Shown one piece after another: positions 9,224 through 20,364 of a DNA stretch of 64,000 nucleotides; positions within the stretch are counted from its first letter, which is position 1; every line of letters starts with the position of its first letter. The notes under the pieces are model-generated. The model was not told the origin of the DNA. It saw only the letters and a list, made by a program, of their open reading frames with translations, and did not search any database. The stretch spans positions 1 through 64,000 of the forward strand of contig NZ_PPTT01000011.1 of assembly GCF_003339815.1 (NCBI RefSeq), given 5' to 3'. The position numbers and the translations under genes are program-made. This DNA is from Eggerthella sinensis (GTDB taxonomy: Bacteria; Actinomycetota; Coriobacteriia; Coriobacteriales; Eggerthellaceae).

Positions 9224-10297
9224 GTGGCGAACGAAGGAGCGGAAGCGGTTGGGCGCATTGCGCTCGGCATGAGCGGCGGGGTGGACAGCGCGGTGTCGGC
9301 GGCGCTGCTGCAACGCGCCGGATACGAGGTGGTGGGCGTCACCTGTCGTTTCCGCGACAACGCCGCCACCGAGCAGGCGGTGGCCGATGCTGCGGCCGTG
9401 TGCGCGCAGCTGGGCATTCCGCACGTGGTCGCCGGATGCGAGGAGACGTTCGAGGAGTGCGTGGTGGAGCCGTTCGTTGCCTCGTACGCCGCGGGCTTCA
9501 CGCCCAGCCCGTGCGTGGGCTGCAACGCGCGCTGCAAGGTTCCCACGCTGCTGGCCGTGGCGGACGAACAGGGCTGTGACCGCGTTGCCACCGGGCATTA
9601 CGCGCGTATCGCGCGGCTGTCCGACACGGGTCGCTTCGGAGTGTTGACGGCCCTCGACGCGCGCAAAGACCAAAGCTACATGCTGTCGCTGCTGTCGCAG
9701 GAGCAGCTGGCGCGCCTCGTGCTGCCGCTTGGCGCCATGACGAAGGCCGAGGTGCGCATCATCGCCGCCGACCTGGGGCTCGCGGTGGCCGAGAAGGCGG
9801 AAAGCCAGGACAACTGCTTCATCGACGGCGACTATCGGCCGTTTCTCCACGCGCACGGCGTGCAGGACGAGCCGGGCCCCATCGTGGACGGCGCGGGCGC
9901 GGTGCTCGGGCGGCACGAGGGTCTGGCGAACTACACGGTGGGGCAGCGCAAGGGCATCGGCGTGGCGGGGCCCGAACCTTATTATGTGGTGGAGAAGCGC
10001 CCTGCGACGGGCGAGCTCGTGGTGGGATTCGCGCAGGACGCGCTCATCGACGCCGTGGTGGTGGGCGTGATGAACTGGCAGGCGTTCGCGTCGCTCGGCG
10101 AGCCGTACGGCGCGATGGTGAAACTGCGCTACCGAAGCCGTCCCTGTGCGTGTATCATAGAGCCGGAAGACAACCAGCGTGTTCGCATCGCGCTGAGGAG
10201 TCCGCAGCCAACCACGGCGCCGGGCCAATACGCCGTCCTCTACGACGGCGATACCGTATTGGGAGGCGGCATGATTGAGGAGGTAGTGCAAGCATGA
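9224..10297 (+). CDS. mnmA: tRNA-specific 2-thiouridylase MnmA
   Basis: A 357-residue protein that thiolates U34 of the Lys, Glu and Gln tRNAs using ATP and persulfide sulfur. The N-terminal PP-loop is SGGVDSAVSAALL. The first catalytic Cys lies in PCVGCNARCK and the second in SQDNCFID, with the family blocks ATGHYAR and DQSYMLSLL between them. YTVGQRKGIG marks the central domain and the C-terminal beta-barrel follows. It starts at GTG. Its stop codon overlaps the coaE start by 4 nt, so the two are translationally coupled. Confidence 0.95.
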   Translation: MANEGAEAVGRIALGMSGGVDSAVSAALLQRAGYEVVGVTCRFRDNAATEQAVADAAAVCAQLGIPHVVAGCEETFEECVVEPFVASYAAGFTPSPCVGCNARCKVPTLLAVADEQGCDRVATGHYARIARLSDTGRFGVLTALDARKDQSYMLSLLSQEQLARLVLPLGAMTKAEVRIIAADLGLAVAEKAESQDNCFIDGDYRPFLHAHGVQDEPGPIVDGAGAVLGRHEGLANYTVGQRKGIGVAGPEPYYVVEKRPATGELVVGFAQDALIDAVVVGVMNWQAFASLGEPYGAMVKLRYRSRPCACIIEPEDNQRVRIALRSPQPTTAPGQYAVLYDGDTVLGGGMIEEVVQA

Positions 10298-10893
10298 AGA
10301 AGCTGTTCATCATCGGCGGCATGGGAGCCGGCAAGTCGACTGCCCGCAAGGCGCTCGTCGATCAGGGCTTGCCGAACATCGATCTTGACCAGGTCGGTCA
10401 CGACGTTCTCAAGTGGGACACGGTGAAGGCCGAACTCGTCGAGACGTTCGGCGAGGACATTTTGGGTGCCGACGGCGAAATCGAGCGTCCGGCCCTGGCG
10501 GCAAAGGCGTTCGTGAGTCCCGCGGAGACGCGCAAGCTCAACCGCATCACGCTGCCGCGCATCGAGGAGGCGTTCACCGACCGCGTGGCCGAGCTCGAGC
10601 GTGCGGGCAACAAGGCCGTCGTGGTGGAGTACTCGGTGTTCAAGAACCGCCAGACGTCGCTCGCCTACGACGCCGACGTGGTGATTGCCGTGCTCGCGCC
10701 CATCGATATGCGCATCGAGCGCGCGGTGAAGAGCGGTTGGGACGAGACGGACGTGCGTCGCCGCATCGCGCAGCAGATCACCGACGCGGACCGCATCGAG
10801 GCCGCCGACGTCGTGTTCAACAACGACGGCACCCCCGAAGAGATGCACAACAAAGTGCTCGCCTGGTGGGGCGAGTATTCCAAGGACCTGTAA
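10294..10893 (+). CDS. coaE: Dephospho-CoA kinase
   Basis: A 199-residue P-loop kinase that phosphorylates the 3'-hydroxyl of dephospho-CoA, the last step of CoA synthesis. The Walker A motif is GGMGAGKST. The DLDQVGHDVL segment corresponds to the family's substrate-binding D-D-x-x-R/H region, and the C-terminal part carries the lid and the VVFNNDGTPEEM block (family I-x-N-x-G). Length matches the family (about 200). It overlaps mnmA by 4 nt. Confidence 0.9.
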   Translation: MKKLFIIGGMGAGKSTARKALVDQGLPNIDLDQVGHDVLKWDTVKAELVETFGEDILGADGEIERPALAAKAFVSPAETRKLNRITLPRIEEAFTDRVAELERAGNKAVVVEYSVFKNRQTSLAYDADVVIAVLAPIDMRIERAVKSGWDETDVRRRIAQQITDADRIEAADVVFNNDGTPEEMHNKVLAWWGEYSKDL

Positions 10894-10910
10894 GTCGCGC
10901 TTGCGCAACG

Positions 10911-10939
10911 AAAAAGCCCCGGCAATGCCGGGGCTTTTT
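10911..10939. terminator. Bidirectional terminator between coaE and the YeiH-like gene
   Basis: AAAAAGCCCCGGCA pairs with TGCCGGGGCTTTTT. A and T runs flank both sides, so it can stop transcription from either strand. Confidence 0.92.
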
Positions 10940-10941
10940 GT

Positions 10942-12015
10942 TTACCACAGGCCCAGCAGGTGCTGCATGGCGAGGCTGACGGCGGCGATGGCCACCCAGC
11001 AGCAGAGGCCCATGAGGATGGGCTTGCCGCCCGACTTCACGAGGTGCACGATGTCGGTGTTGAGGCCGATGGCGGCCATGGCCATGACGATGAAGAACTT
11101 CGACAGGGTTTTGAGCGGGTCGAACACGGCGGCATCGGCACCGGCCGCCATGGCGATGGTGGTGACGATGGACGCTGCGATGAACAACAGGATGAACACG
11201 GGCAGCGCACGGCGCAGGCTAAAGCCCCCGAGGGGGCCGGCGGGCCTCACCACGCTGCGCTGCTGCGCCTCGAGTGCGGCGGGGTCGTGGCTGTCGCGGC
11301 GGGCCACCAGGATGCCCAGCACGAGCGTGATGGGGATGATGGCCAGGGTGCGCGTGAGCTTCACGATGGTGGCCTGGTCGAGCGCGTTCGAGCCGGGGTG
11401 CATGCCGTCCCAGGCGGCCGCGGCGGCCGTGACCGACGACGTGTCGTTCACGGCCGTGCCGGCGAACAGGCCGAAGCCCTCGTTGGACAGGCCGAGCGCG
11501 CTGCCGAGCGAGGGAAAGATGAGCGCGGCCAGCACGTTGAACAGGAAGATGACCGAGATGGCCTGAGCCACGTCCTTGTCGTGCGCCTTGATGACGGGCG
11601 CGGTGGCCGCGATGGCCGAGCCGCCGCAGATGGACGAGCCCACGCCGATGAGCGTGGAGATTTCCGACGGCATGTGCAGCACCTTGTGCAGCACGAACGC
11701 CACGATGAGCGCGGTGGCGATGGTGGACAGGATGATGGGCAGCGACATGAGCCCCACCTCGGCGATCTGCGCGAGGTTCAGACCGAATCCCAACAGCACG
11801 ACGGCGGCCTGCAGCACCTTCTTACCGGTGAACGCGATGCCTGGCTGGGTGCATCCGCGCGTGGGTTGCTTCCAGAACGCCGCAATGGCCATACCTGCCA
11901 AGATGGCGAATACCGGGCCTCCCACCAGGGGGAACGCCTGTCCGATGAACCAGCAGGGCAGGGCGATGGCCAGGCAGACGGCCAATCCGGGCAGGTATTT
12001 CATCACGGTGCTCAC
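10942..12015 (-). CDS. YeiH/PSE-family putative sulfate exporter-like membrane protein
   Basis: A 357-residue membrane protein of the UPF0324 (YeiH) family. It has about 10 helices and the family motifs [18 protein letters not shown] and [18 protein letters not shown]. Members are called putative sulfate exporters, but the substrate is not well established. GTG 12015 is chosen because GAAGGA lies about 6 nt upstream; the frame can be extended to a TTG at 12045 without a ribosome site. It is a single gene. Confidence 0.82.
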   Translation of the reverse strand: MSTVMKYLPGLAVCLAIALPCWFIGQAFPLVGGPVFAILAGMAIAAFWKQPTRGCTQPGIAFTGKKVLQAAVVLLGFGLNLAQIAEVGLMSLPIILSTIATALIVAFVLHKVLHMPSEISTLIGVGSSICGGSAIAATAPVIKAHDKDVAQAISVIFLFNVLAALIFPSLGSALGLSNEGFGLFAGTAVNDTSSVTAAAAAWDGMHPGSNALDQATIVKLTRTLAIIPITLVLGILVARRDSHDPAALEAQQRSVVRPAGPLGGFSLRRALPVFILLFIAASIVTTIAMAAGADAAVFDPLKTLSKFFIVMAMAAIGLNTDIVHLVKSGGKPILMGLCCWVAIAAVSLAMQHLLGLW

Positions 12016-12169
12016 GTTCGATCCTTCGTTTCCATCGGGCGACAACGGCGACAGAGTATACCACTGCGCACCGAACGTGCAGGAAATTGGCGAAGGAGCG
12101 TTTCGCGGCCGACCGGCGCGAGCTGGTGGTGGTTTGGAGGGAAATGTGCGCTTCGTTACCGTTTCTTTA

Positions 12170-12183
12170 CGAACATATGTTCA
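12170..12183. promoter_or_regulatory. LexA-like SOS box upstream of uvrB
   Basis: CGAACATATGTTCA differs at one end position from the Gram-positive/actinobacterial LexA consensus CGAAC-N4-GTTCG. It overlaps the -35 region of the uvrB promoter. Confidence 0.75.
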
Positions 12184-12197
12184 TATTGATTGGGCTG

Positions 12198-12206
12198 TGC
12201 TACACT
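12198..12206 (+). promoter_or_regulatory. Extended -10 promoter of uvrB
   Basis: TGCTACACT lies 30 nt before the uvrB start. A TGTTCA at 12178-12183, inside the LexA box, stands at the -35 distance (17 nt). Confidence 0.65.
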
Positions 12207-12235
12207 GATTCTCCTACGTTTGCGGGAGGAGCAGT

Positions 12236-14386
12236 ATGGCGCATCTTTCTAATATCGACGGCATCGAAATGGAGGGCAAACTGCCCGAGGTGCGGCTTGC
12301 GGACACGCCGTTCAAGCTGGTGTCGCCCTTCGAGCCGTCCGGCGACCAGCCTCAGGCCATCGAGAAGCTGACCCAAGGCATTGAAGAGGGCTTGCGCTAT
12401 CAGACGCTGTTGGGCGTCACAGGCTCGGGAAAGACGTTCACCATGGCGAAAACCATCGAGGCGGTGCAGAAGCCCACGCTGGTCATGGCGCCGAACAAGA
12501 CGCTTGCAGCGCAGCTTGCCAGCGAGCTCAAAGAGTTCTTCCCCGACAATTCCGTCGTGTACTTCGTGTCGTACTACGACTACTACCAGCCGGAAGCCTA
12601 CGTGCCCTCGTCCGACACGTTCATCGAGAAGGACGCGTCCATCAACGAGGAAGTGGAGAAGCTGCGCCATGCGGCCACGTCGGCGTTGCTGTCACGGCGC
12701 GACTGCATCGTGGTGGCATCGGTGTCGTGCATTTACGGCATCGGCTCGCCGATGGATTACGCCGGTATGGCCGTGTTCGTGGACAAGCAGAAGGAAATGG
12801 ATCGCGACCAGGTCATCCACGAGCTCATCGACATCCAGTACGACCGCAACGACTACGAGCAGAAGCGCGGCACGTTCCGCGTGCGCGGCGACGCGCTCGA
12901 CGTCTTCCCTCCCTATGCCGACAACCCTATTCGGCTTGAGTTCTGGGGCGACGAGATCGAGTCCATCACCGAGATCGACAACGTGACGGGCGAGGTGCTC
13001 AACGAGTTCGAGGCGCTGCCTATCTGGCCGGCTTCGCACTACGTGACGGCGCGCCCGAAGATGGACCGCGCACTGGGAACCATCCGCGACGAGCTGCGCG
13101 AACGCCTGCAGCAGTTCAAGGAGGAGGGCAAGCTGCTCGAGGCGCAGCGCCTCGAGATGCGCGTAAACTACGATCTGGAAATGATCGAGACGATGAACTT
13201 CTGCTCGGGCATCGAGAACTACTCGCGTCACATGGACGGGCGCGAGCCGGGCGAGCCGCCCTACACGCTCATCGACTACTTCCCGAAGGACTTCTTCTGC
13301 ATCATCGACGAGAGTCATGTGACGGTGCCGCAGATCCGCGGCATGCACGAGGGCGACCGTTCGCGCAAGATCACGCTCGCCGAGCACGGGTTCCGCCTGC
13401 CCAGCTGCTTGGACAACCGCCCGCTGCGCTTCGACGAGTTCGAGGACCGCATCCCGCAGTTCGTGTACGTGTCGGCCACGCCGGGCGACTACGAGCAGAA
13501 GGTGTCGCAGCAGCAGGTTGAGCAGATCATTCGTCCGACCGGCCTGCTCGACCCCGAGATCATCGTGCGCGGGTCGGCCTCGCAGATCGACGACATCATC
13601 GACGAGTCGAAGGAGCGCGCCGCGCGCAACGAGCGCGTGCTCATCACCACGCTCACGAAGAAGATGGCCGAAGACCTCACCGACCACCTGCTCGACCAGG
13701 GCGTGAAAGCGCGCTACATGCACTCCGACATCGCCACGCTTGAGCGTGTGGAAATCCTGCGCGACCTGCGCCGCGGCGAGTTCGATGTGCTCGTGGGCAT
13801 CAACCTGCTGCGGGAGGGCCTCGACCTGCCGGAGGTGTCGCTCGTGGCCATCCTCGATGCCGACAAGGAGGGCTTCCTGCGCAACCACCGCTCGCTCATC
13901 CAGACCATCGGCCGTGCGGCCCGTAACGTGTCGGGCCAGGTGATCATGTACGCCGACAAGATCACGGACTCTATGGCGCTCGCCATCGACGAGACGAAGC
14001 GCCGCCGCGAGATCCAGATGCAGTACAACAAGGAGCACGGCATCGAGCCGCAGACCATCCGCAAGGCCATCAACGACATCATGAGCTACGTCACCGATGA
14101 GATGGGCACCACCACGGCCGAGCAGGTGAACAAGGAGCTGGCCGAGCTGTCGCGCGAAGAGGTGCTGCGCATCATCGCCTCGATGGAGGACGACATGGCG
14201 TCCGCGTCGAAGAGCATGGACTTCGAGGAAGCCGCCCGCTTGCGCGACCAGGTGGTCAAGCTGCGCGTGCAGGTGGAAGGCGGCAGCGAGGACGACGTGC
14301 TGAAGGATCTCAAGAAGAACGCTCGCAAGGGCAGCGCGTACGGCAACCGCAAGAACGCCGCCTACGGCAGCGCCCGCCGGTCGTAG
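12236..14386 (+). CDS. uvrB: Excinuclease ABC subunit B
   Basis: A 716-residue helicase-like subunit that verifies damage in nucleotide excision repair. The Walker A motif GVTGSGKTF is near residue 60. The beta-hairpin region is [21 protein letters not shown], of which [12 protein letters not shown] is diagnostic. The DEAD-like motif is IIDESHVT, with [26 protein letters not shown] and QTIGRAARN following. The C-terminal UVR domain (residues about 650-690) contains [20 protein letters not shown] precedes the ATG. Expression is probably SOS-regulated through the LexA-like box. Confidence 0.97.
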   Translation: MAHLSNIDGIEMEGKLPEVRLADTPFKLVSPFEPSGDQPQAIEKLTQGIEEGLRYQTLLGVTGSGKTFTMAKTIEAVQKPTLVMAPNKTLAAQLASELKEFFPDNSVVYFVSYYDYYQPEAYVPSSDTFIEKDASINEEVEKLRHAATSALLSRRDCIVVASVSCIYGIGSPMDYAGMAVFVDKQKEMDRDQVIHELIDIQYDRNDYEQKRGTFRVRGDALDVFPPYADNPIRLEFWGDEIESITEIDNVTGEVLNEFEALPIWPASHYVTARPKMDRALGTIRDELRERLQQFKEEGKLLEAQRLEMRVNYDLEMIETMNFCSGIENYSRHMDGREPGEPPYTLIDYFPKDFFCIIDESHVTVPQIRGMHEGDRSRKITLAEHGFRLPSCLDNRPLRFDEFEDRIPQFVYVSATPGDYEQKVSQQQVEQIIRPTGLLDPEIIVRGSASQIDDIIDESKERAARNERVLITTLTKKMAEDLTDHLLDQGVKARYMHSDIATLERVEILRDLRRGEFDVLVGINLLREGLDLPEVSLVAILDADKEGFLRNHRSLIQTIGRAARNVSGQVIMYADKITDSMALAIDETKRRREIQMQYNKEHGIEPQTIRKAINDIMSYVTDEMGTTTAEQVNKELAELSREEVLRIIASMEDDMASASKSMDFEEAARLRDQVVKLRVQVEGGSEDDVLKDLKKNARKGSAYGNRKNAAYGSARRS

Positions 14387-14391
14387 GGCGC

Positions 14392-14438
14392 GGGCGCGAA
14401 GCGCGCACGGGGTGGAGCGCCGGTCGCGCTTCGCGCCC
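14392..14438. terminator. Long GC-rich inverted repeat between convergent uvrB and hydrolase genes
   Basis: GGGCGCGAAGCGCG (14392-14405) pairs perfectly with 14425-14438 across a 19-nt loop. Neither side has a T run, so termination efficiency is uncertain. Confidence 0.5.
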
Positions 14439-14446
14439 CTGCGCGG

Positions 14447-15385
14447 CTACAGGCCGGCGCGCACGACTTCGAGCGCCTTCGCGAAGGCTTCCGGCTGCTC
14501 GAACATGGGGCTGTGCGCGGCGTCGGGGATGATGGTCATGCCCTTGCGCAGCGACGCGATCTCGTCGAAGTAGGCGCCGGCCAGCGCGGTGGGCGTGGTG
14601 GTGTCGTCCTGACCGAGGATGTAGTGCACGGGGCAGGCGTAGCGGGCGGGATAGGCGCGCAGGTTGAAGTCGACAAGCTCGCGCAGCAGCGGTCGATTGG
14701 TCTTCGACGCGCGCACGAGGCTGGGGATGTCGCGCAGGTTGAACATCCCGTCGGCAAGCACGCTCAGCGCGATGGCCAGGCCGCCCGCGCCCTGCTCGTA
14801 CTTCTCCTGCACCTTGCGTACGGTGGGCAGCGCGCTCATCAGCGCGTCGAAGTCGGCGGGCGGGTAGTCGCCCAACTGCTCGAGTGCCGCGACGCTTTTG
14901 GCATCGTGCGCGGCCTGCGCCTGGCGCAGCGCCAGCATGAACCCCTCGCGCTCGTTCGCGCGCATGGATACCGCCTGTCCGCTGCCCACGTATGCGGCCA
15001 CGTTTTCGGGATGCCGCAACGCGTACAGGCTTCCCAGTATACTGCCCCATGAATGCCCCAGGATGACGATGCGCGGCGTTTCGTAACGGCGCTTGAGGTG
15101 TTCGACGATGCTGTGCAGATCGTCCGTCATCTGGTCGATGGACTGGGGCGTTGCGGTGCGGTCGTTGCAGGCCAGCGTCATGCCCGCCCCGCGCTGATCC
15201 CAGTGCACTTGCGTGAACAGGCCGTTCCACGCGCGCTCGAGCTGCAGCGCGTGGAAATGCTCGGGGAATCCGGGGCCGCCGTGCAGGTAGAGCAGGATAG
15301 GCGCGTCGCGATGCTCGGGGCCGTGCAGCAGGTAGTGCACGATGCCTTGGGCCGGCACGTACTCGGGCGTGAATTCTTTTCGCAT
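14447..15385 (-). CDS. Alpha/beta hydrolase, proline iminopeptidase (S33) family
   Basis: A 312-residue alpha/beta hydrolase. The oxyanion motif HGGPGFPEHF near residue 35 and DQRGAGMT are typical of S33 proline iminopeptidases. The nucleophile is the Ser in GHSWGS. The acid is probably the Asp pair in LGQDDTTTP and the base the His in PDAAHSPMFEQPE. The enzyme probably releases N-terminal proline or hydrolyses a related amide or ester in the cytoplasm. It is downstream of a TetR gene on the same strand, 60 nt apart, and carries the shared CCACCTATT-type motif about 56 nt upstream of its start. Confidence 0.82.
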   Translation of the reverse strand: MRKEFTPEYVPAQGIVHYLLHGPEHRDAPILLYLHGGPGFPEHFHALQLERAWNGLFTQVHWDQRGAGMTLACNDRTATPQSIDQMTDDLHSIVEHLKRRYETPRIVILGHSWGSILGSLYALRHPENVAAYVGSGQAVSMRANEREGFMLALRQAQAAHDAKSVAALEQLGDYPPADFDALMSALPTVRKVQEKYEQGAGGLAIALSVLADGMFNLRDIPSLVRASKTNRPLLRELVDFNLRAYPARYACPVHYILGQDDTTTPTALAGAYFDEIASLRKGMTIIPDAAHSPMFEQPEAFAKALEVVRAGL

Positions 15386-15440
15386 GGGGAGGCTCCTTGA
15401 TCGGGGATGCCTCTATCCTGGGGTTGCGGGGGCGGAGATG

Positions 15441-15456
15441 CCACCTATTCTGGTTG
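15441..15456 (-). promoter_or_regulatory. Shared AATAGGTGG promoter motif, copy 1
   Basis: On the minus strand: GCCA, 5 nt, AATAGGTGG, about 56 nt before the hydrolase start. It matches copies before the DHA3 exporter (19297) and the adhesin (40966). It overlaps the stop codon of the TetR gene. Confidence 0.5.
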
Positions 15457-16053
15457 GCACTTTGCCGCAACGGCTCGTTGCGGTGCGGGGCCCCCGTTCG
15501 TCTGCTCCCCGAAATGCGCGCGCCCGTATTCGTCGATGGCGGCCATCGCCTCTCCGGCCACCTCGATCACGGTGGTCAAGTCGTCGCCATAGCGTGGTAG
15601 CAGGCTCAGAACTCCGCTCAGCACAAACGTGGTCATCATGGAGCTGCGTTTGTCATCGGGAACGGATCGGAGTTCGTGCAAGCGCGCATGGATGGCATCG
15701 GTGAATGCCTCCAAGTAATAGTGCATAAGCCCGTTCTTGCCAAGAAGCATCGCTTCTTGCTTGTTGGCTTCGAAATCCCCTACAAGGTAGGCGGCGAATT
15801 GCTTGGGGTCGTCGAAGTAGTGCTCGAGGTAGTCCATGGCGGCCACGCGCTCCTCGGCGATGGCGTGGGCATACGCTTCGGCAAGGTCGTAGATATCCCG
15901 ATAGTGCAGGTAGAACGTCGCTTTGTTGATGTCGGCCGCCGCAGCGAGCGAGGTGACGGTGATCTTGTCGAGGGCGCGCTTCTCAAGCGCCTCGCCGAAC
16001 GCTTCGAGGAGGAAGCGCTCGGTGCGGCGGTAGCGCAGGTCGGTGTTCGCCAT
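15445..16053 (-). CDS. TetR/AcrR-family repressor
   Basis: A 202-residue regulator. The N-terminal HTH includes ITVTSLAAAADINKATFYLHY, of which the block INKATFYLHYRDIYDLAE is the TetR recognition helix. The C-terminal ligand and dimer domain is unassigned. It is divergent from a 14-helix DHA2 exporter, with two palindromes in the 134-nt space, so it probably represses that exporter and itself until a substrate binds. Confidence 0.88.
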   Translation of the reverse strand: MANTDLRYRRTERFLLEAFGEALEKRALDKITVTSLAAAADINKATFYLHYRDIYDLAEAYAHAIAEERVAAMDYLEHYFDDPKQFAAYLVGDFEANKQEAMLLGKNGLMHYYLEAFTDAIHARLHELRSVPDDKRSSMMTTFVLSGVLSLLPRYGDDLTTVIEVAGEAMAAIDEYGRAHFGEQTNGGPAPQRAVAAKCQPE

Positions 16054-16095
16054 TTCTCCATCCTTTACTTGACGATTTCTGCGGAGTCGTCGCGT

Positions 16096-16106
16096 AAGCG
16101 ACGCTT
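16096..16106. promoter_or_regulatory. AAGCG-A-CGCTT palindrome in the TetR/exporter interval
   Basis: A small perfect dyad near the TetR start. Its arm AAGCG is shared with the larger inverted repeat at 16115/16163. Confidence 0.35.
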
Positions 16107-16114
16107 CGACTTGA

Positions 16115-17858
<1,744 letters not shown>

Positions 17859-17876
17859 CGCGGCCGCGGCCGGGGC

Positions 17877-17916
17877 GCAAAAAAGCGGCGCATCCCGCTA
17901 CGGGGATGCGCCGCTT
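17877..17916 (-). terminator. Terminator of the DHA3 exporter gene
   Basis: AAGCGGCGCATCCC (17883-17896) pairs with 17903-17916. The A run just before it is a T run on the minus strand, so it serves the minus-strand exporter. Confidence 0.88.
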
Positions 17917-17956
17917 CGGCACGGTGCAGCGGTTGGAACCGCCGCCCGCATAAGCC

Positions 17957-19234
17957 CTAGTCCTCCGCGGGCGCTTCGGCGGGGGTGGCGTGGTCGAGGG
18001 CGCGGACGCTCTTGACGAGGTAGATGGTGGCGCCCAGCACGATGCACACGAGGCCGTCCACCACGAAGAACGCGGCCACGCCCATGGCTTCGGCGGCCAC
18101 GCCGCCGATGGCGATGCCGATGGGGGAGGCCAGTCCCATGGCCGCCATGGCCAGGCCGAGCGCGCGGCCCGTCTTCTCTTCGGGCACGTTGCGCTGAATG
18201 AGCGTGATGAGCGGCCCGTTGAACCAGGCGCAGGCCACGGCCATGACGGCGCACAGCACCACGAACGCGCCGAACATCTCGGGCGTGAGGAACCCGCAGG
18301 CCGAGGTCGTGATGCCCACGATGAGGGACGCCACGGCGATGAGCCCGGCCAGGCGCTTGCCGCCGCCCCACGCCATGAGGATGACCGAACCCACGATCAT
18401 GCCCGCTCCGAACGCGGCTTCCACGATGGAGGCCATGTATCCGTCGCCGCCGAAATGGTCGAAGGTCATGAGCGGGAAGATGGCGCCGAGCGGGGCGAAC
18501 GCCATCATGCCGATGGTGATGCCCACGATGAGGATGACGAGCCCGCGGTTCGACGAGAGCGCCTTCCATCCATCGCGCAGGTTCGCCAGCACGTGCTGAT
18601 TCTCGGTGGTCTCGTCGGCGGTGGAGGGAATTTTCGCCAAAGCGAGGCCCGCCACGGCCACGAGCGCGCCGGCGAAGTCGAGGAACATGACCGAGTGGAA
18701 CCCGATGGTGGTGTACAGGAAGATGCCGAACGCCGGCGCGCCGATGGACGCCACCGACATGAGCAGCTGGTCGAGCGTGTTGATGCGCAGCAGATGCTTC
18801 TCGGGCACGAGCTGCGGCATGGCCGCCATCATGGCGGGGCCGTGGAACGCCTGGCCGATGCTGCGCACGATCACGAGGATCATGAGCAGGGGAAACGAAA
18901 CCTGCCCGAACAGGATGACCACGCCCAGACCGAGCGAGACGATGCCCACGGACAGGTCGGCGATGATCATGACGGTTTTGCGGTTGTACTTGTCGGCGAT
19001 GACGCCGCCGAAGGGCGACAGCAACCCCTGCGGCAAGTAGGCGCAGATGGCAGCGGCGGCCAGCATGATGGCGCTGCCGGTTGTTTCGGTGATGTACCAC
19101 ACCACGGCGTATCCCGCGGCATAGCTGGTGATCATGGACACGGCTTGGCCGGCCCAGATGGTGGCGATGATGGCGAGCCAGCGCTTCGGCAGCTCGCGAC
19201 CGGCTGCGCTCAGAGGCGCGGTCGATGCAGTCAT
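17957..19234 (-). CDS. DHA3-type MFS exporter
   Basis: A 425-residue MFS protein with about 12 helices. It resembles the DHA3 group of macrolide and siderophore exporters: LAIIATIWAGQAVSMITSYA at helix 1, GVIADKYNRKTVMIIADL (motif A) and GQAFHGPAMMAAMPQLVPEK in mid-protein. The substrate is unknown. It is a clear paralogue of the gene at 49049-50389 (shared LVPEKHLLRxNxLDxLL and GIFLYTTIGF). It is divergent from an IclR-family gene and has the shared AATAGGTGG motif about 63 nt upstream. Confidence 0.85.
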   Translation of the reverse strand: MTASTAPLSAAGRELPKRWLAIIATIWAGQAVSMITSYAAGYAVVWYITETTGSAIMLAAAAICAYLPQGLLSPFGGVIADKYNRKTVMIIADLSVGIVSLGLGVVILFGQVSFPLLMILVIVRSIGQAFHGPAMMAAMPQLVPEKHLLRINTLDQLLMSVASIGAPAFGIFLYTTIGFHSVMFLDFAGALVAVAGLALAKIPSTADETTENQHVLANLRDGWKALSSNRGLVILIVGITIGMMAFAPLGAIFPLMTFDHFGGDGYMASIVEAAFGAGMIVGSVILMAWGGGKRLAGLIAVASLIVGITTSACGFLTPEMFGAFVVLCAVMAVACAWFNGPLITLIQRNVPEEKTGRALGLAMAAMGLASPIGIAIGGVAAEAMGVAAFFVVDGLVCIVLGATIYLVKSVRALDHATPAEAPAED

Positions 19235-19296
19235 GGAAAACTCCTTGATTCGATGGGTTTGACAGGCTCAGCATAGGGGGAGCGCGTACGGTTGCG

Positions 19297-19316
19297 CCAC
19301 CTATTCCAGATGGAAT
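19297..19316. promoter_or_regulatory. Shared AATAGGTGG motif, copy 2, overlapping an ATTCCA-GA-TGGAAT palindrome
   Basis: CCACCTATT at 19297-19305 overlaps the perfect dyad ATTCCA/TGGAAT (19303-19316). It lies about 63 nt upstream of the DHA3 exporter and 230 nt upstream of the IclR-family gene. TTCCA-type dyads are typical of IclR operators. The remaining 19317-19543 shows only a possible TATACT (19503-19508) before the IclR-family gene. Confidence 0.5.
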
Positions 19317-19543
19317 CAAGCCGAGAAAAGGGCAACTGCACGTTGCGACGACGCGCGAGACGTGCGTTGACGAGGAAATCGCAAAGCGATTAGAGGAAGT
19401 AGTACCCAGCCATCGAAATCAGAGCTCCTTGCAAACCACGTGAAAATGCGGCGTTCAGTGTACCACGTGTTCAACGCATCGCCAAGCGGGCGCGGGTTGG
19501 CGTATACTGACGAAAACGCATCGATCTCGGGGAAGGGTCATCC

Positions 19544-20305
19544 ATGGGAGAGGGTACCGTACAGGTTTTGGATCGGGCGTTCGACGTGCTTGAAGAGCTT
19601 GCACGCGCCCGGGGGCCGCTCGGGTTGTCGGAGCTGGCGCAGCGCACGTCCATGAGCAAGTCCACCGTCTTCCGCATCGCGCGCACCATGCTCGGACGCG
19701 GCTACGTGGAGCAAACGCTCGAAGGCGCCTACACCATCGGCCCCAAGATGTTCGATACGCTGAGCTACCACATCAATTCCCTCGAGCTGCAAACCGAGGC
19801 CAAGCCGTACTTGGCCGTGCTGAAACGCTCGCTGGGGCTCACCGCCCACCTGGGCATTCTGGACGGCGCGTACGTTTCCTACATCGAGAAGGAATCCACC
19901 GACTGGGGCGAAGAGGTGTACACGCAGGTGGGCTACCGGTCGCCGGCGTACTGCTCGTCCATGGGGAAGTGCCTGCTGGCCTGCCTTTCCAGCGCTGAGC
20001 TTGACGAGGTGCTGTACGGCTACGATTTCAAGGCGTACACGCCGAACACGTTCACGGGCAAGGCCGCGTTCGCGAAGTACCTGCATCAGGTGCGCAAGCA
20101 GGGGTGGGCCATGGATCGCGAGGAATACGAGCTGGGACACTGCTGCGTGGCCGCGCCCGTCTTCAACTACCGGGGCGACGCGCTTGCGGCGGTGGGCGTG
20201 AGCGGCACGCCCGAGAGCATCGCCGAGGAGCGGCTCGACGACATCGCGCAGCAGGTGATGCTGGCCGCGCGACGCATCTCCGAGCGCATGGGCTACGTCG
20301 AGTAG
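19544..20305 (+). CDS. IclR-family transcriptional regulator
   Basis: A 253-residue regulator. The N-terminal winged helix contains LSELAQRTSMSKSTVFRIARTM. The C-terminal GAF-like effector domain shows YCSSMGKCLLACLS and the region around GHCCVAAPVFNYRGDALAAVGVS, a family signature. IclR proteins bind small acids or aromatics and act as repressors or activators. Likely targets are the divergent DHA3 exporter, the convergent flavoprotein, or both. Confidence 0.88.
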   Translation: MGEGTVQVLDRAFDVLEELARARGPLGLSELAQRTSMSKSTVFRIARTMLGRGYVEQTLEGAYTIGPKMFDTLSYHINSLELQTEAKPYLAVLKRSLGLTAHLGILDGAYVSYIEKESTDWGEEVYTQVGYRSPAYCSSMGKCLLACLSSAELDEVLYGYDFKAYTPNTFTGKAAFAKYLHQVRKQGWAMDREEYELGHCCVAAPVFNYRGDALAAVGVSGTPESIAEERLDDIAQQVMLAARRISERMGYVE

Positions 20306-20319
20306 GGTCATCGAGCGGC

Positions 20320-20355
20320 ACTGAAAAGGGCGACCGTCGGGCCGCCCTTTTCAGT
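20320..20355. terminator. Bidirectional terminator between the IclR-family gene and the flavoprotein
   Basis: ACTGAAAAGGGCG (20320-20332) pairs with 20343-20355, with A/T-rich arms and a 10-nt loop. Confidence 0.8.
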
Positions 20356-20364
20356 GAGGAATGC

